A DNA stretch of 64,000 nt, from positions 62,001 to 126,000 of the forward strand of contig JBMHBP010000023.1 of the NCBI GenBank assembly GCA_049890295.1, written 5' to 3'. A model generated the notes under the pieces. The model was given only the letters and a program-made list of their open reading frames with translations, had not been told where the DNA came from and searched no databases. The translations under genes were made by a program, and so were the position numbers. Origin of the DNA: GCA-2862585 sp049890295 (lineage in GTDB: Bacteria; Bacteroidota; Bacteroidia; Flavobacteriales; UBA7312). Below, in pieces: positions 8,170 to 16,239 of the stretch (position 1 is the stretch's first letter; each line of letters starts with the position of its first letter).

Positions 8170-10224
8170 ATGAAAACTGTATACACTATTTTATTTTCTT
8201 GTATTGCATTTACAACTACAGCACAATTTAGTTTTTCAGATGATTTTGAATCCTATTCAAATGGTGATTATATAGGTGTTGAAAATGTAAACTGGTCAAC
8301 ATGGTCTGGAACTACCGGAAATAATGAAGATGCACAGGTGACTACCGATAACGCCTCAAGTGGAACTCAATCTATATATTTTACTTCAACATCAGCAAAT
8401 GGCGGGCCGCAAGATGTTATTTTGCCTTTTGGAGAAGTGTTTGAACAAGGAGATTTTATATTTTCTGCTAATTTCTTTGTCGAAAATAATACTGGAGCTT
8501 ATTTTAATTTTCAAGCTGAAACTACGGTTGGAAATACTTGGGCTATGGATTGCTTTATGAATGATGACGGTTCAATAGAATTCTCTACTGGCGGTGGAGC
8601 TACCACATTTTTAACTGGAAGCTATCCATTTGATAGTTGGTTTAACCTTGAACTAAGCATCAACTTGACGCTGAACCAATGGGAAGTGCTAATTGATGGT
8701 AACTCTATTGGAAGCTTTTCTAATACAGTTAATGCAGTTGCATCATTAGATATATTCCCTTTATCTGGTCATTCATTTTTTTTAGATGATGTAGAAGTGT
8801 CACACGCACCATTTAACCCAGTTGGTATTAACGCCATATTGACCCAGCTATCTACACCAACCTATGTTCAAATTCCAACTAATGTAGACATTCAAGGTAC
8901 TGTTTTAAATTATGGTGCTGAAACAATAACTGCTATGGATATCGTCTGGACTGATGGCACTAACACTTACACAGATAACCTAAGCGGACTGTCGATTCAA
9001 ACCTTAGACACTTATGACTTCATTCATTCCGATCAATTAGTTTTAAACACTTTAGACACCGCAAATATTACCGTTACTATAGAAAATATTAATAGTGGAA
9101 CTGATTTAGATATCAGTAATAATATTATTGACATGACTATTATTGGGGTTGAATTTGTCACACAACGTATTCCTCTTTATGAACATTTTACTAGTAATAC
9201 ATGCGGGCCATGTGCTAGCTTTAATCCTGGCTTTCAAACTCTTTTGGACGCTAATAATGTTAATGATTTAACAAGTGCAAAAGTAGGAGCGATTAAGTAT
9301 CAAGTTAATTGGCCTGGTAGTGCGGATCAATCTTATAATGGAGATGTAGCATCAAGGGTTAAATACTATGCAGTAAATAGTGTTCCTTTTGCACATATAG
9401 ATGGCACACCGACATCTTCGTCACAAGCAGAAATAGATAGCCAAAGAAATGAACCCTCTTTTCTAGATATTAGTGGAACTGCAGTTGCTACGGACGGTAC
9501 AGAATTAGCTATAGAAGTTAGTGTATCATCATATACCGATTTACCCAATGCTACTATTCACATCGCTATTGTAGAGAATGAATACACCAATACAGCCGGT
9601 ACAAATGGTGAAAGTGAATTTTTTCAAGTAATGAGGAAAATGCTTCCATCCGCGGAAGGTACTTCAGCAAACTTGAGCTATGGAAGTACAACCAATATAA
9701 GTGAATCTGTAAGTATTGCAGTAGGAAACGTTACTGCAGATTCTTATAGAATTTGGGAAGATTTGGATAACTGTATTATTGTAGTATTTGTTCAAGATGA
9801 GGATACTAAAGAGGTAATACACGCTAAATTTATAGATATTACTGGTAATACAACAGTAATACCGACTTGGAGCTGTGAAGCAAATGGATGCATTGATCCT
9901 GGAACAGGTCAAGGAGAATATTCTAGCTTACAAGACTGTGAATCTAAGTGTATTTCAGATATTTCATACTCCAATATATCAGATTTTAGATTTAGTCCAA
10001 ACCCAGCTAGCGAGTACATCTCATTAACTTTTAATTCTATTGCTAAAAAATTCAGTCTTTCTATTCATTCACTCAATGGACAGAGAGTTTTTGAAAAACA
10101 ATACGGTAATCTAGAAGCACAACAGCAAATAGACTTAGATATTAGCGGCTTAAAGCCTTCAATATACTTAGTGAAAATCCAGTATGATGATGAAATTGAA
10201 CTTTTACAATTCATAAAACAATAA
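8170..10224 (+). CDS. Omp28-like thioredoxin-fold protein with T9SS sorting domain
   Basis: A predicted surface or secreted protein of 684 residues. It has a signal peptide (residues 1-18, ending TTAQ), a jelly-roll/LamG-like region at about 20-215 (FSDDFESYSNG, WSTWSG), a CARDB-like strand region at 215-325, and an Omp28-related thioredoxin-like domain from about 330 with a CGPC active-site-like motif at 345-348. A short six-Cys module lies at 567-593 (C.. C.DPGTG.G.Y..L..C...C). It ends in a type A T9SS sorting domain (SPNPASEYISLTF to the terminal Lys-Gln). CGPC suggests thiol chemistry, but a redox role is inference. A strong terminator follows. Confidence 0.85.
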   Translation: MKTVYTILFSCIAFTTTAQFSFSDDFESYSNGDYIGVENVNWSTWSGTTGNNEDAQVTTDNASSGTQSIYFTSTSANGGPQDVILPFGEVFEQGDFIFSANFFVENNTGAYFNFQAETTVGNTWAMDCFMNDDGSIEFSTGGGATTFLTGSYPFDSWFNLELSINLTLNQWEVLIDGNSIGSFSNTVNAVASLDIFPLSGHSFFLDDVEVSHAPFNPVGINAILTQLSTPTYVQIPTNVDIQGTVLNYGAETITAMDIVWTDGTNTYTDNLSGLSIQTLDTYDFIHSDQLVLNTLDTANITVTIENINSGTDLDISNNIIDMTIIGVEFVTQRIPLYEHFTSNTCGPCASFNPGFQTLLDANNVNDLTSAKVGAIKYQVNWPGSADQSYNGDVASRVKYYAVNSVPFAHIDGTPTSSSQAEIDSQRNEPSFLDISGTAVATDGTELAIEVSVSSYTDLPNATIHIAIVENEYTNTAGTNGESEFFQVMRKMLPSAEGTSANLSYGSTTNISESVSIAVGNVTADSYRIWEDLDNCIIVVFVQDEDTKEVIHAKFIDITGNTTVIPTWSCEANGCIDPGTGQGEYSSLQDCESKCISDISYSNISDFRFSPNPASEYISLTFNSIAKKFSLSIHSLNGQRVFEKQYGNLEAQQQIDLDISGLKPSIYLVKIQYDDEIELLQFIKQ

Positions 10225-10239
10225 TAATACTTCACTTGT

Positions 10240-10274
10240 AAACCGCCCAGCAATTGCTGGGCGGTTTGTTTTTT
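10240..10274 (+). terminator. Rho-independent terminator after the Omp28-like gene
   Basis: A perfect 28-nt palindrome (10240-10267; half-site AAACCGCCCAGCAA) is followed by GTTTTTT. It lies 15 bp after the stop codon and is much more G+C-rich than the surroundings. Confidence 0.92.
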
Positions 10275-10299
10275 CTAAGCATTAAAAGGCTTAAATTTG
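10265..10299 (+). promoter_or_regulatory. Likely purB promoter
   Basis: A -7 box TAAATTTG (10292-10299) lies 23 bp before purB. A TTTG at 10265-10268 sits 23 bp upstream of it and overlaps the right arm of the preceding terminator. The -7 box is a perfect match; the spacing is long. Confidence 0.45.
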
Positions 10300-10322
10300 T
10301 CAGCCTAATCCAATTATAGTTT

Positions 10323-11675
10323 ATGTCATTCAGTCCTTTAACAACTATCTCTCCTATTGATGGTCGCTATCAGTCAAAAACTAGCGAACTAAGTGAATTT
10401 TATTCTGAGTCAGCACTTATCAAATACCGCCTAAGAGTAGAAATAGAATATTTCATAGCGTTATGTGAATTACCACTACCACAATTAGAAAAATTTGATT
10501 CGAAGCTATATCATAAACTTAGATTAATTTATGAAAATTTCAGCAATGATGATGCTCAAAAAATAAAGGATATTGAGCAAATAACTAATCATGATGTTAA
10601 AGCCGTTGAGTATTTTATCAAAGAAAAATTTGATGAACTAGGAATCAGTCAGTACAAGGAGTTTATTCACTTTGCACTAACTTCACAAGATATCAATAAT
10701 ACAGCTACTCCCCTGTTAATCAAAGAATCTGTTGAAGAAGTTTTTGTACCCTCCTACATGCAACTACTTGAAAAACTAGTTGATCTTAAAGACCAATGGG
10801 CCTCTATCCCACTATTGGCCAGAACTCATGGTCAAGCTGCTAGTCCAACCTTATTGGGTAAAGAAATATTTGTGTTTATAGAACGGCTAGAGCGACAAAT
10901 GGGCTTATTGAATACTATACCTTTTTCTGCTAAATTTGGAGGAGCTACAGGAAATTTCAATGCTCACCATATCGCATACCCTGAAATAGATTGGGTTTCA
11001 TTTTCGAATGATTTTGTAGAAAATACTCTAGGATTAGATCGTTCTCAAATCACAACACAAATTGAACATTATGATAATTTAGCTGCTTTGTTTGATGGTT
11101 TCAAACGAATCAACACCATTCTTATTGATCTAAGTAGAGACGTATGGACCTATATTTCAATGAATTACTTTAAACAAAAAATAAAAGAAGGTGAAGTCGG
11201 CTCTTCAGCCATGCCACACAAAGTAAATCCAATTGATTTTGAAAATGCCGAAGGAAATTTAGGAATTGCAAATGCTATTTATGAGCATTTATCTTCAAAA
11301 CTACCTATTTCAAGACTTCAACGAGATTTAACAGACTCGACTGTTTTAAGGAATGTAGGTGTTCCTGTTGCACACTCTTTACTGGCTTTTAAATCGATTT
11401 TAAAAGGCCTTAATAAGTTAATATTAAATGAATCAGCAATACATTCCGACTTAAATAATAATTGGGCGGTAGTTGCTGAAGCTATTCAAACTATTTTAAG
11501 AAAGGAAGGTTACCCTAAACCCTACGAAGCATTAAAGGAATTGACACGCACTAATGCTGAAATTACTGAAGATACCTTAGCAGTTTTTATTGATAGTTTA
11601 GCCGTAAATAATGAGTTAAAAGCCTATCTAAAAACTATTACACCGTTCAACTATACGGGTATTGAGTCACTTTAA
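10323..11675 (+). CDS. purB: Adenylosuccinate lyase
   Basis: It catalyses two fumarate-releasing steps of purine synthesis, SAICAR to AICAR and adenylosuccinate to AMP. The 450-residue protein carries the fumarase/aspartase superfamily signature GSSAMPHKVNPIDFENAEGN (from about residue 293), with the catalytic Ser in the flexible loop, and the ARTHGQAASPT segment that holds a catalytic His. This is the long PurB type, like E. coli (456 residues). It is a single gene with its own promoter. Its TAA overlaps the convergent gene's TAA by 4 bp (TTAA). Confidence 0.97.
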   Translation: MSFSPLTTISPIDGRYQSKTSELSEFYSESALIKYRLRVEIEYFIALCELPLPQLEKFDSKLYHKLRLIYENFSNDDAQKIKDIEQITNHDVKAVEYFIKEKFDELGISQYKEFIHFALTSQDINNTATPLLIKESVEEVFVPSYMQLLEKLVDLKDQWASIPLLARTHGQAASPTLLGKEIFVFIERLERQMGLLNTIPFSAKFGGATGNFNAHHIAYPEIDWVSFSNDFVENTLGLDRSQITTQIEHYDNLAALFDGFKRINTILIDLSRDVWTYISMNYFKQKIKEGEVGSSAMPHKVNPIDFENAEGNLGIANAIYEHLSSKLPISRLQRDLTDSTVLRNVGVPVAHSLLAFKSILKGLNKLILNESAIHSDLNNNWAVVAEAIQTILRKEGYPKPYEALKELTRTNAEITEDTLAVFIDSLAVNNELKAYLKTITPFNYTGIESL

Positions 11676-12220
11676 ACTACCTTATATTTAGCTAGATAAT
11701 CAGACCAGTTCCAGATAAAATTGCTCATCAAGTCTGTTAATTCTTGTAGAAAAACAGGGTTTGGCTCGTTTTGATTCTTAAGTAGCTTACCTTGAAACTC
11801 ATTGAGATTGTATTTGACAAAAATAGATTTAGCCATGGCTTTTTCTATACTAATATCTTCGGAGTACTGTTCTTTAAAAAATGATTCATAATCGATAAAC
11901 ATATCACGAACAAGGTCTTCCTCCATATCAATGTAGTTTACCAATTCATTTATACTATTAAGTTGTAGTTTTTGAACGATATCATTTGAAAATTGCTCAG
12001 AAAGGGCATAGTTATTAGCAGCAAACACGATCATCATGAACCAATTAGCGTCATCGGTTTTGAGATTTGGAGACTCCTCAAATTTTCTGTTATCATTTAC
12101 AAAACCAATAATCTCTGGAAAGCCTAAATCAATAACTTCAAAAAGTGTTTTGACATAGACAGTAGATAATTCCTGAACACCAACCTTTTTCTTCTTGTTA
12201 AAGCCAAATATTTTTAACAT
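11672..12220 (-). CDS. Uncharacterised 182-residue cytoplasmic protein
   Basis: I do not recognise this protein. It has no signal peptide or membrane segment. It starts MLKIFGFNKKKK (a basic cluster at residues 8-12), then a mainly helical, acidic region with Trp and Phe residues near both ends (DDANWFMMIVFAANNY; NFIWNWSDYLAKY). It is the last gene of a minus-strand cluster, 6 bp after the L-2-hydroxyglutarate oxidase gene, so it is probably co-transcribed with it. Codon use resembles its neighbours, so it looks like a real resident gene. Its stop overlaps that of purB by 4 bp. Confidence 0.7.
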   Translation of the reverse strand: MLKIFGFNKKKKVGVQELSTVYVKTLFEVIDLGFPEIIGFVNDNRKFEESPNLKTDDANWFMMIVFAANNYALSEQFSNDIVQKLQLNSINELVNYIDMEEDLVRDMFIDYESFFKEQYSEDISIEKAMAKSIFVKYNLNEFQGKLLKNQNEPNPVFLQELTDLMSNFIWNWSDYLAKYKVV

Positions 12221-12226
12221 ATGTTG

Positions 12227-13438
12227 CTAAAGTAAACTAAAATTTTGTTTTACAACTTCTAACACTTCATCCCCAATTGCTAAGCAAGCTGTAGCTGCGG
12301 GAGATGGTGCATTTAAAACATGAATACTATTGCCTTTACACTTGATTTTAAAATCATCAAAAACTTCACCATCAGCACCCAAAGCCATTGCTCTCACTCC
12401 GCTACGTCCTACAACAATATCATTCATCTCTAACGAAGGTATTAATCTATTTAATTCTTTCAAAAATAATCGCTTAGAAAATGCTCTTTTATATTCATTT
12501 AAACCAAATCGCCAATGTTTGAAAAATAATTTCCATGTGCCTTTGTACATGAGTGCTTCTAGAGTATCATTTAAATTGAAATCGGTTTTCCCATACCCTT
12601 CTCTCTTAAATGTAAAAACTGCATTTGGCCCGCATTCTATACAACCATCTACCATGCGTGTAAAATGAACGCCAAGGAATGGAAATTCAGGATTTGGAAC
12701 TGGATAAATTAGGTGCTTAACCTTGTGTTTAGCTTGTTCCGTAAGATCATAATAATCGCCCCGGAAACCCACAATTTTAAGTGAAGAGTCAACACCATCT
12801 TTTTTAGCTAATCGATCGGAGAATAATCCTGAGCAAAACACTTTGTGTTTTACAGAAAATCGGCCTTGACTAGTATTGATTTCATCATTATTAAAATCGT
12901 AAACTTGACATGACTCAAGAATTTTACTATTGGGATTAATGGATTCAATTTGCTTTGCTAATTCATTGGTTACTCCAACGAAATCTATAATTCCTGATTC
13001 TGGCACTTTAAGGGCTGCCAAGCCTTCAACATGAGGCTCTATTGCTTTTAGCTGTTTGCTATCTATTTTTTCTAGTCCCTCAAGGCCGTTGGCTTTACCA
13101 CGTTCGTAAATGCCATCTAGACGTTTTAACTCTTGATCGTTTACTGCAACTACTACTTTACCACAAATATCGTGGGCAATATTATGTCTTTTAGCAAATT
13201 GAACTAACTGCTTTCTGCCATTAACACAATTTTTAGCTCTAAACGAACCCGGCTTATAATATAATCCGGAATGAATAACTCCTGAGTTTCTTCCAGTCTG
13301 ATGAGCAGCCAAACGATCTTCTTTCTCCATTACGACTAATTTCAATGAAGGATAATGTTTCTGAATTTTGTATGCACATGAGAGCCCAACAATACCTCCA
13401 CCTATAACAGCTAAATCGAAATGTTTATTTTCTACCAT
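12227..13438 (-). CDS. lhgO: L-2-hydroxyglutarate oxidase
   Basis: An FAD-dependent enzyme of the DAO/GlpD fold that oxidises L-2-hydroxyglutarate to 2-oxoglutarate and, in E. coli, passes electrons to membrane quinone. The 403-residue length suits the family. The N-terminal dinucleotide-binding motif is AVIGGGIVGLSCAY (about residues 10-23). The motifs HQTGRNSGVIHSGLYY (about 46-61) and ECGPNAVFTF are typical of LhgO. The start overlaps the end of the upstream DUF5777 gene by 7 bp and the next gene follows after 6 bp, indicating an operon. Generic FAD oxidases share the fold, but the GVIHSGLYY segment favours LhgO. Confidence 0.9.
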   Translation of the reverse strand: MVENKHFDLAVIGGGIVGLSCAYKIQKHYPSLKLVVMEKEDRLAAHQTGRNSGVIHSGLYYKPGSFRAKNCVNGRKQLVQFAKRHNIAHDICGKVVVAVNDQELKRLDGIYERGKANGLEGLEKIDSKQLKAIEPHVEGLAALKVPESGIIDFVGVTNELAKQIESINPNSKILESCQVYDFNNDEINTSQGRFSVKHKVFCSGLFSDRLAKKDGVDSSLKIVGFRGDYYDLTEQAKHKVKHLIYPVPNPEFPFLGVHFTRMVDGCIECGPNAVFTFKREGYGKTDFNLNDTLEALMYKGTWKLFFKHWRFGLNEYKRAFSKRLFLKELNRLIPSLEMNDIVVGRSGVRAMALGADGEVFDDFKIKCKGNSIHVLNAPSPAATACLAIGDEVLEVVKQNFSLL

Positions 13439-14280
13439 GCAAAGACCCTTGAAATATTAAAACCAAAATAGATGTCACCGTTCAACCAATCCCCATTCGT
13501 TTCGGAAAGAAATGTATGTTCTGTCATACCTCTTGAATTACTAAGGTGTAATGAAAAAACATGCCCTCCCGTTTCAACATCAAAACCTAATGATAATAAC
13601 TTATTGTAATTTTCAGTCATTTCAGTAAGTGGGTAAAAATACTCCCCATTTACAGATACCTTCTTTGTAATCTTATACCGTCCCCCAAAGCCAAGAAAAA
13701 GAGGATCAGAGGGCTGGCCAAATTCAACACGATTCTTATGTATATGAGTTGGCAATAAAATCAATGACAAATTTGATGAAAATTTTCTAGCTATGATCAA
13801 TTGATTTGCAAATGACATTTGATTTAGAAAATCATAGTCATCTTCTTTCATATCACTTTTGGAAGGATGCTTTATAAATGCAGCCGAGTAAAAAGAGATT
13901 ATTAGTGGAACTTGATTTGTCTGTTGTACAATTTTTGCTTTGATGGAGGCGTCGTATTGTTTTGTAGCTGAACTTCTACCAATACTTAACATTAATCGGT
14001 CACTGATACCGTAGTCTAAGCCCATTCTTACCATGGAATTATCTAAACCCCAAAGGTTATAAAAGCCTGAATTTAAAGTCCCGAAACGATGTTGAACTAA
14101 AAATTTAAATTCACCCTTTGAGGACTGTTTTGTGGATTGTGCATTTACAACTCTACTATCTTTAAAGACACTATTAATAGGCTGATTTAATGACGCCTTA
14201 TCGTCAAGCATACTCATCAAATCTTGTGCATGTAGAAAGGGTATGCAAAAAAAACTTATTACTATAAAAAACTTATTCAT
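13432..14280 (-). CDS. DUF5777 family outer-membrane beta-barrel-like protein
   Basis: A 282-residue protein with a signal peptide (MNKFFIVISFFCIPFLHAQ) and repeated amphipathic strands, consistent with an outer-membrane barrel. The region around QHRFGTLNSGFYNLWGLDNS (about residue 66 on) is the DUF5777 hallmark. The ATG at 14280 is chosen; the upstream TTG adds only two residues. The start overlaps the yceI-like gene end by 8 bp, and its own end overlaps lhgO by 7 bp. Function is unknown. In other Bacteroidota I recall DUF5777 beside YceI and c-type cytochromes. Confidence 0.8.
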   Translation of the reverse strand: MNKFFIVISFFCIPFLHAQDLMSMLDDKASLNQPINSVFKDSRVVNAQSTKQSSKGEFKFLVQHRFGTLNSGFYNLWGLDNSMVRMGLDYGISDRLMLSIGRSSATKQYDASIKAKIVQQTNQVPLIISFYSAAFIKHPSKSDMKEDDYDFLNQMSFANQLIIARKFSSNLSLILLPTHIHKNRVEFGQPSDPLFLGFGGRYKITKKVSVNGEYFYPLTEMTENYNKLLSLGFDVETGGHVFSLHLSNSRGMTEHTFLSETNGDWLNGDIYFGFNISRVFAW

Positions 14281-14806
14281 TGTCAATCTTTTGGAGGTTC
14301 ATTGTTACAGATACTTGTATTACCTCGGCAATTTTGTACATCATAATTTTTGGAATGTCAATATCAAAATCATTTAAAACAACTTCAAACTCTGAGCTAA
14401 TCTGTATATCATCGCCTGTTTGTTGAATTGATGATTGAAGCTTAACTGCCTTTTGAATACCATGTATAGTCAAACTCCCCACTACATCAATAATATTTTC
14501 TTGATTTATATTGCTTAAAGGTTCTATTTTTCCAGTAAAAGTAGAATAAGGGTATTTATCACTTTCAAGATAGCTTTCGTTGAAGTGCTCTTGCATAAGT
14601 GAGTTAGGAAAAACAAAATCAGCAATAGAAACTTTAAAGGCAAATTCACCCTGTTTCAAGTCAATGATACCCATGGCTTGATTATTTACAGCCTGAATAT
14701 TTTCAATAGGAGCCTCAGAAAAAAAGCGAATTTCTCCTTTCTTCGACATAAATTGTTGACCATAAATAGAGGTTGATATAAACAGTAGCAAGATTATATT
14801 TCGCAT
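14273..14806 (-). CDS. YceI family periplasmic protein
   Basis: A 177-residue protein of the YceI lipocalin-like family, whose members bind long isoprenoid or quinone-like ligands. It has a signal peptide at residues 1-16 (MRNIILLLFISTSIYG), then the YceI barrel with KGEIRFFSEAPIENI, YPYSTFTGKIE and VVGSLTIHGIQKAVKL. It is the first gene of the cluster YceI-DUF5777-LhgO-unknown, with overlapping gene ends. Ligand and role cannot be read from the sequence. Confidence 0.88.
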   Translation of the reverse strand: MRNIILLLFISTSIYGQQFMSKKGEIRFFSEAPIENIQAVNNQAMGIIDLKQGEFAFKVSIADFVFPNSLMQEHFNESYLESDKYPYSTFTGKIEPLSNINQENIIDVVGSLTIHGIQKAVKLQSSIQQTGDDIQISSEFEVVLNDFDIDIPKIMMYKIAEVIQVSVTMNLQKIDNE

Positions 14807-14831
14807 AACACAAAGATAAACAATAAGTGAG

Positions 14832-16139
14832 TTATACTTTTCTGAATACTAAGAATCCTACTAAAAAAAGGAATACAACGACAATTAGACCAGCTTGCTG
14901 AGTTCCAAATTGTGAAGTTGCCAAACCGAATAGTAAAGGACCAATAAAGGCAGTAGCTTTGCCGGAAAAAGCGTAGAAGCCAAAAAATTCATTTTTCTTT
15001 TCTGAGGGTGTCAATGAAGACATCAACGATCGACTTGAAGATTGATTAGGACCTGAAAATACACCAATCAACACTGCTGAACACCAAAATAAAAATTTAG
15101 GACTAAACCAATTAGGAATAGAATCACCTCCAAAAACAAGAGATAATAAGCCAGGAAGTTCTGGCGATAGAATAGCAATTACACAGGCCAATGATAAACC
15201 TATGATACTCCAGTTGATTACTTTTTTACTACCCCAATAATCTTCCAGGTAGCCAAACACAAAAGCTCCCAAACCGGCCAGAACATTAAGTATAATTCCC
15301 AGGATGATAATTTCTTCAAAAGAAAAACCTACTGTGTTGGCAGCGTATATTCCTCCGAAAGCAAAAATAGTCACCAGAGCATCGTTATAAATTAATCGAG
15401 CTAGCAGAAATTTACAAATGGTTTTATAGCTAGTGATTGATTTAAAAGTAGACTGTAATCTTGACAAAGAATCGTTCATCATTTGACTAATGGATGGTCT
15501 TGGCTTAGCTTTAGAGTTTTCATTAATAAATAGAAAAAAAGGTAAGCTGAATACTAAAAACCATATAGAAACTAAGAAATTAGTTGCACGTATATTCTCA
15601 CCATTTAAGATTTCAAAACCAAAAATTGGCGAATCAGTTTGAACTAAAAGTAGTAAGGCTAAAACAAGGGCGAGTAATCCACCCAGATAGCCCATACCCC
15701 AGGCTAAGCCTGAAACTTTTCCTAATTTACTTTTTGAAGCCAGATCGGGTAAATAGGCATTAGAAAAGACGGTACCTATTTCAAATAAAATATTAGCACA
15801 AACAAAGATAATCAAGGCGAAATAGACTTGACCCTGAGTAGGAAAAAATAAAAGTGAAGTAGCCATTACACATCCTACAGTGCTGAACCACATGACTTTT
15901 TTTCTATTATTAGAGGCATCTGCAAAAGCTCCTAAAAAAGGAGATAACAATGCTACGACTATAGCCGTAATTGAAATTGCCCAAGACCACCATTGAGTGC
16001 CATCAATTTCATTTAAAGCTATGGATTGAGTAAAATAGGTGCCATAAATAAAGGTAACAACAATTGTAGTAAAGCTAGAGTTTGCAAAGTCGTACAGAGC
16101 CCAAGACCATATAGCTGACGGCTTATCTTTTGAAATCAT
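14832..16139 (-). CDS. MFS transporter, UMF1/Atg22-like family
   Basis: A 435-residue inner-membrane protein with about 12 membrane segments. The start (AIWSWALYDFANSSFTTIVV) is the hallmark of the UMF1 family of the major facilitator superfamily, related to vacuolar amino-acid exporter Atg22. A mid-protein basic loop (about residues 210-245) separates the two six-helix halves. GPNQSSSRSLMSSLTPSEKKNEFFGFY near residue 365 is also typical. The substrate is unknown. It lies 25 bp upstream of the yceI-like gene on the same strand and could be co-transcribed with it. Confidence 0.88.
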   Translation of the reverse strand: MISKDKPSAIWSWALYDFANSSFTTIVVTFIYGTYFTQSIALNEIDGTQWWSWAISITAIVVALLSPFLGAFADASNNRKKVMWFSTVGCVMATSLLFFPTQGQVYFALIIFVCANILFEIGTVFSNAYLPDLASKSKLGKVSGLAWGMGYLGGLLALVLALLLLVQTDSPIFGFEILNGENIRATNFLVSIWFLVFSLPFFLFINENSKAKPRPSISQMMNDSLSRLQSTFKSITSYKTICKFLLARLIYNDALVTIFAFGGIYAANTVGFSFEEIIILGIILNVLAGLGAFVFGYLEDYWGSKKVINWSIIGLSLACVIAILSPELPGLLSLVFGGDSIPNWFSPKFLFWCSAVLIGVFSGPNQSSSRSLMSSLTPSEKKNEFFGFYAFSGKATAFIGPLLFGLATSQFGTQQAGLIVVVFLFLVGFLVFRKV

Positions 16140-16186
16140 AAAGTCGAATGTACAATAAAATTACAATATCTATTCTTTATACTGAG

Positions 16187-16214
16187 TTGAATCCACTTAA
16201 AAACTTACATTTGC
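16187..16214 (+). promoter_or_regulatory. Bacteroidota-type promoter for the SulP gene
   Basis: TTG at 16187-16189, a 17-bp spacer and a perfect -7 box TACATTTG (16207-16214). The predicted leader is about 19 nt before the TTG start codon. Confidence 0.55.
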
Positions 16215-16239
16215 CGTCTTTAATCAAATCTACATTTCA

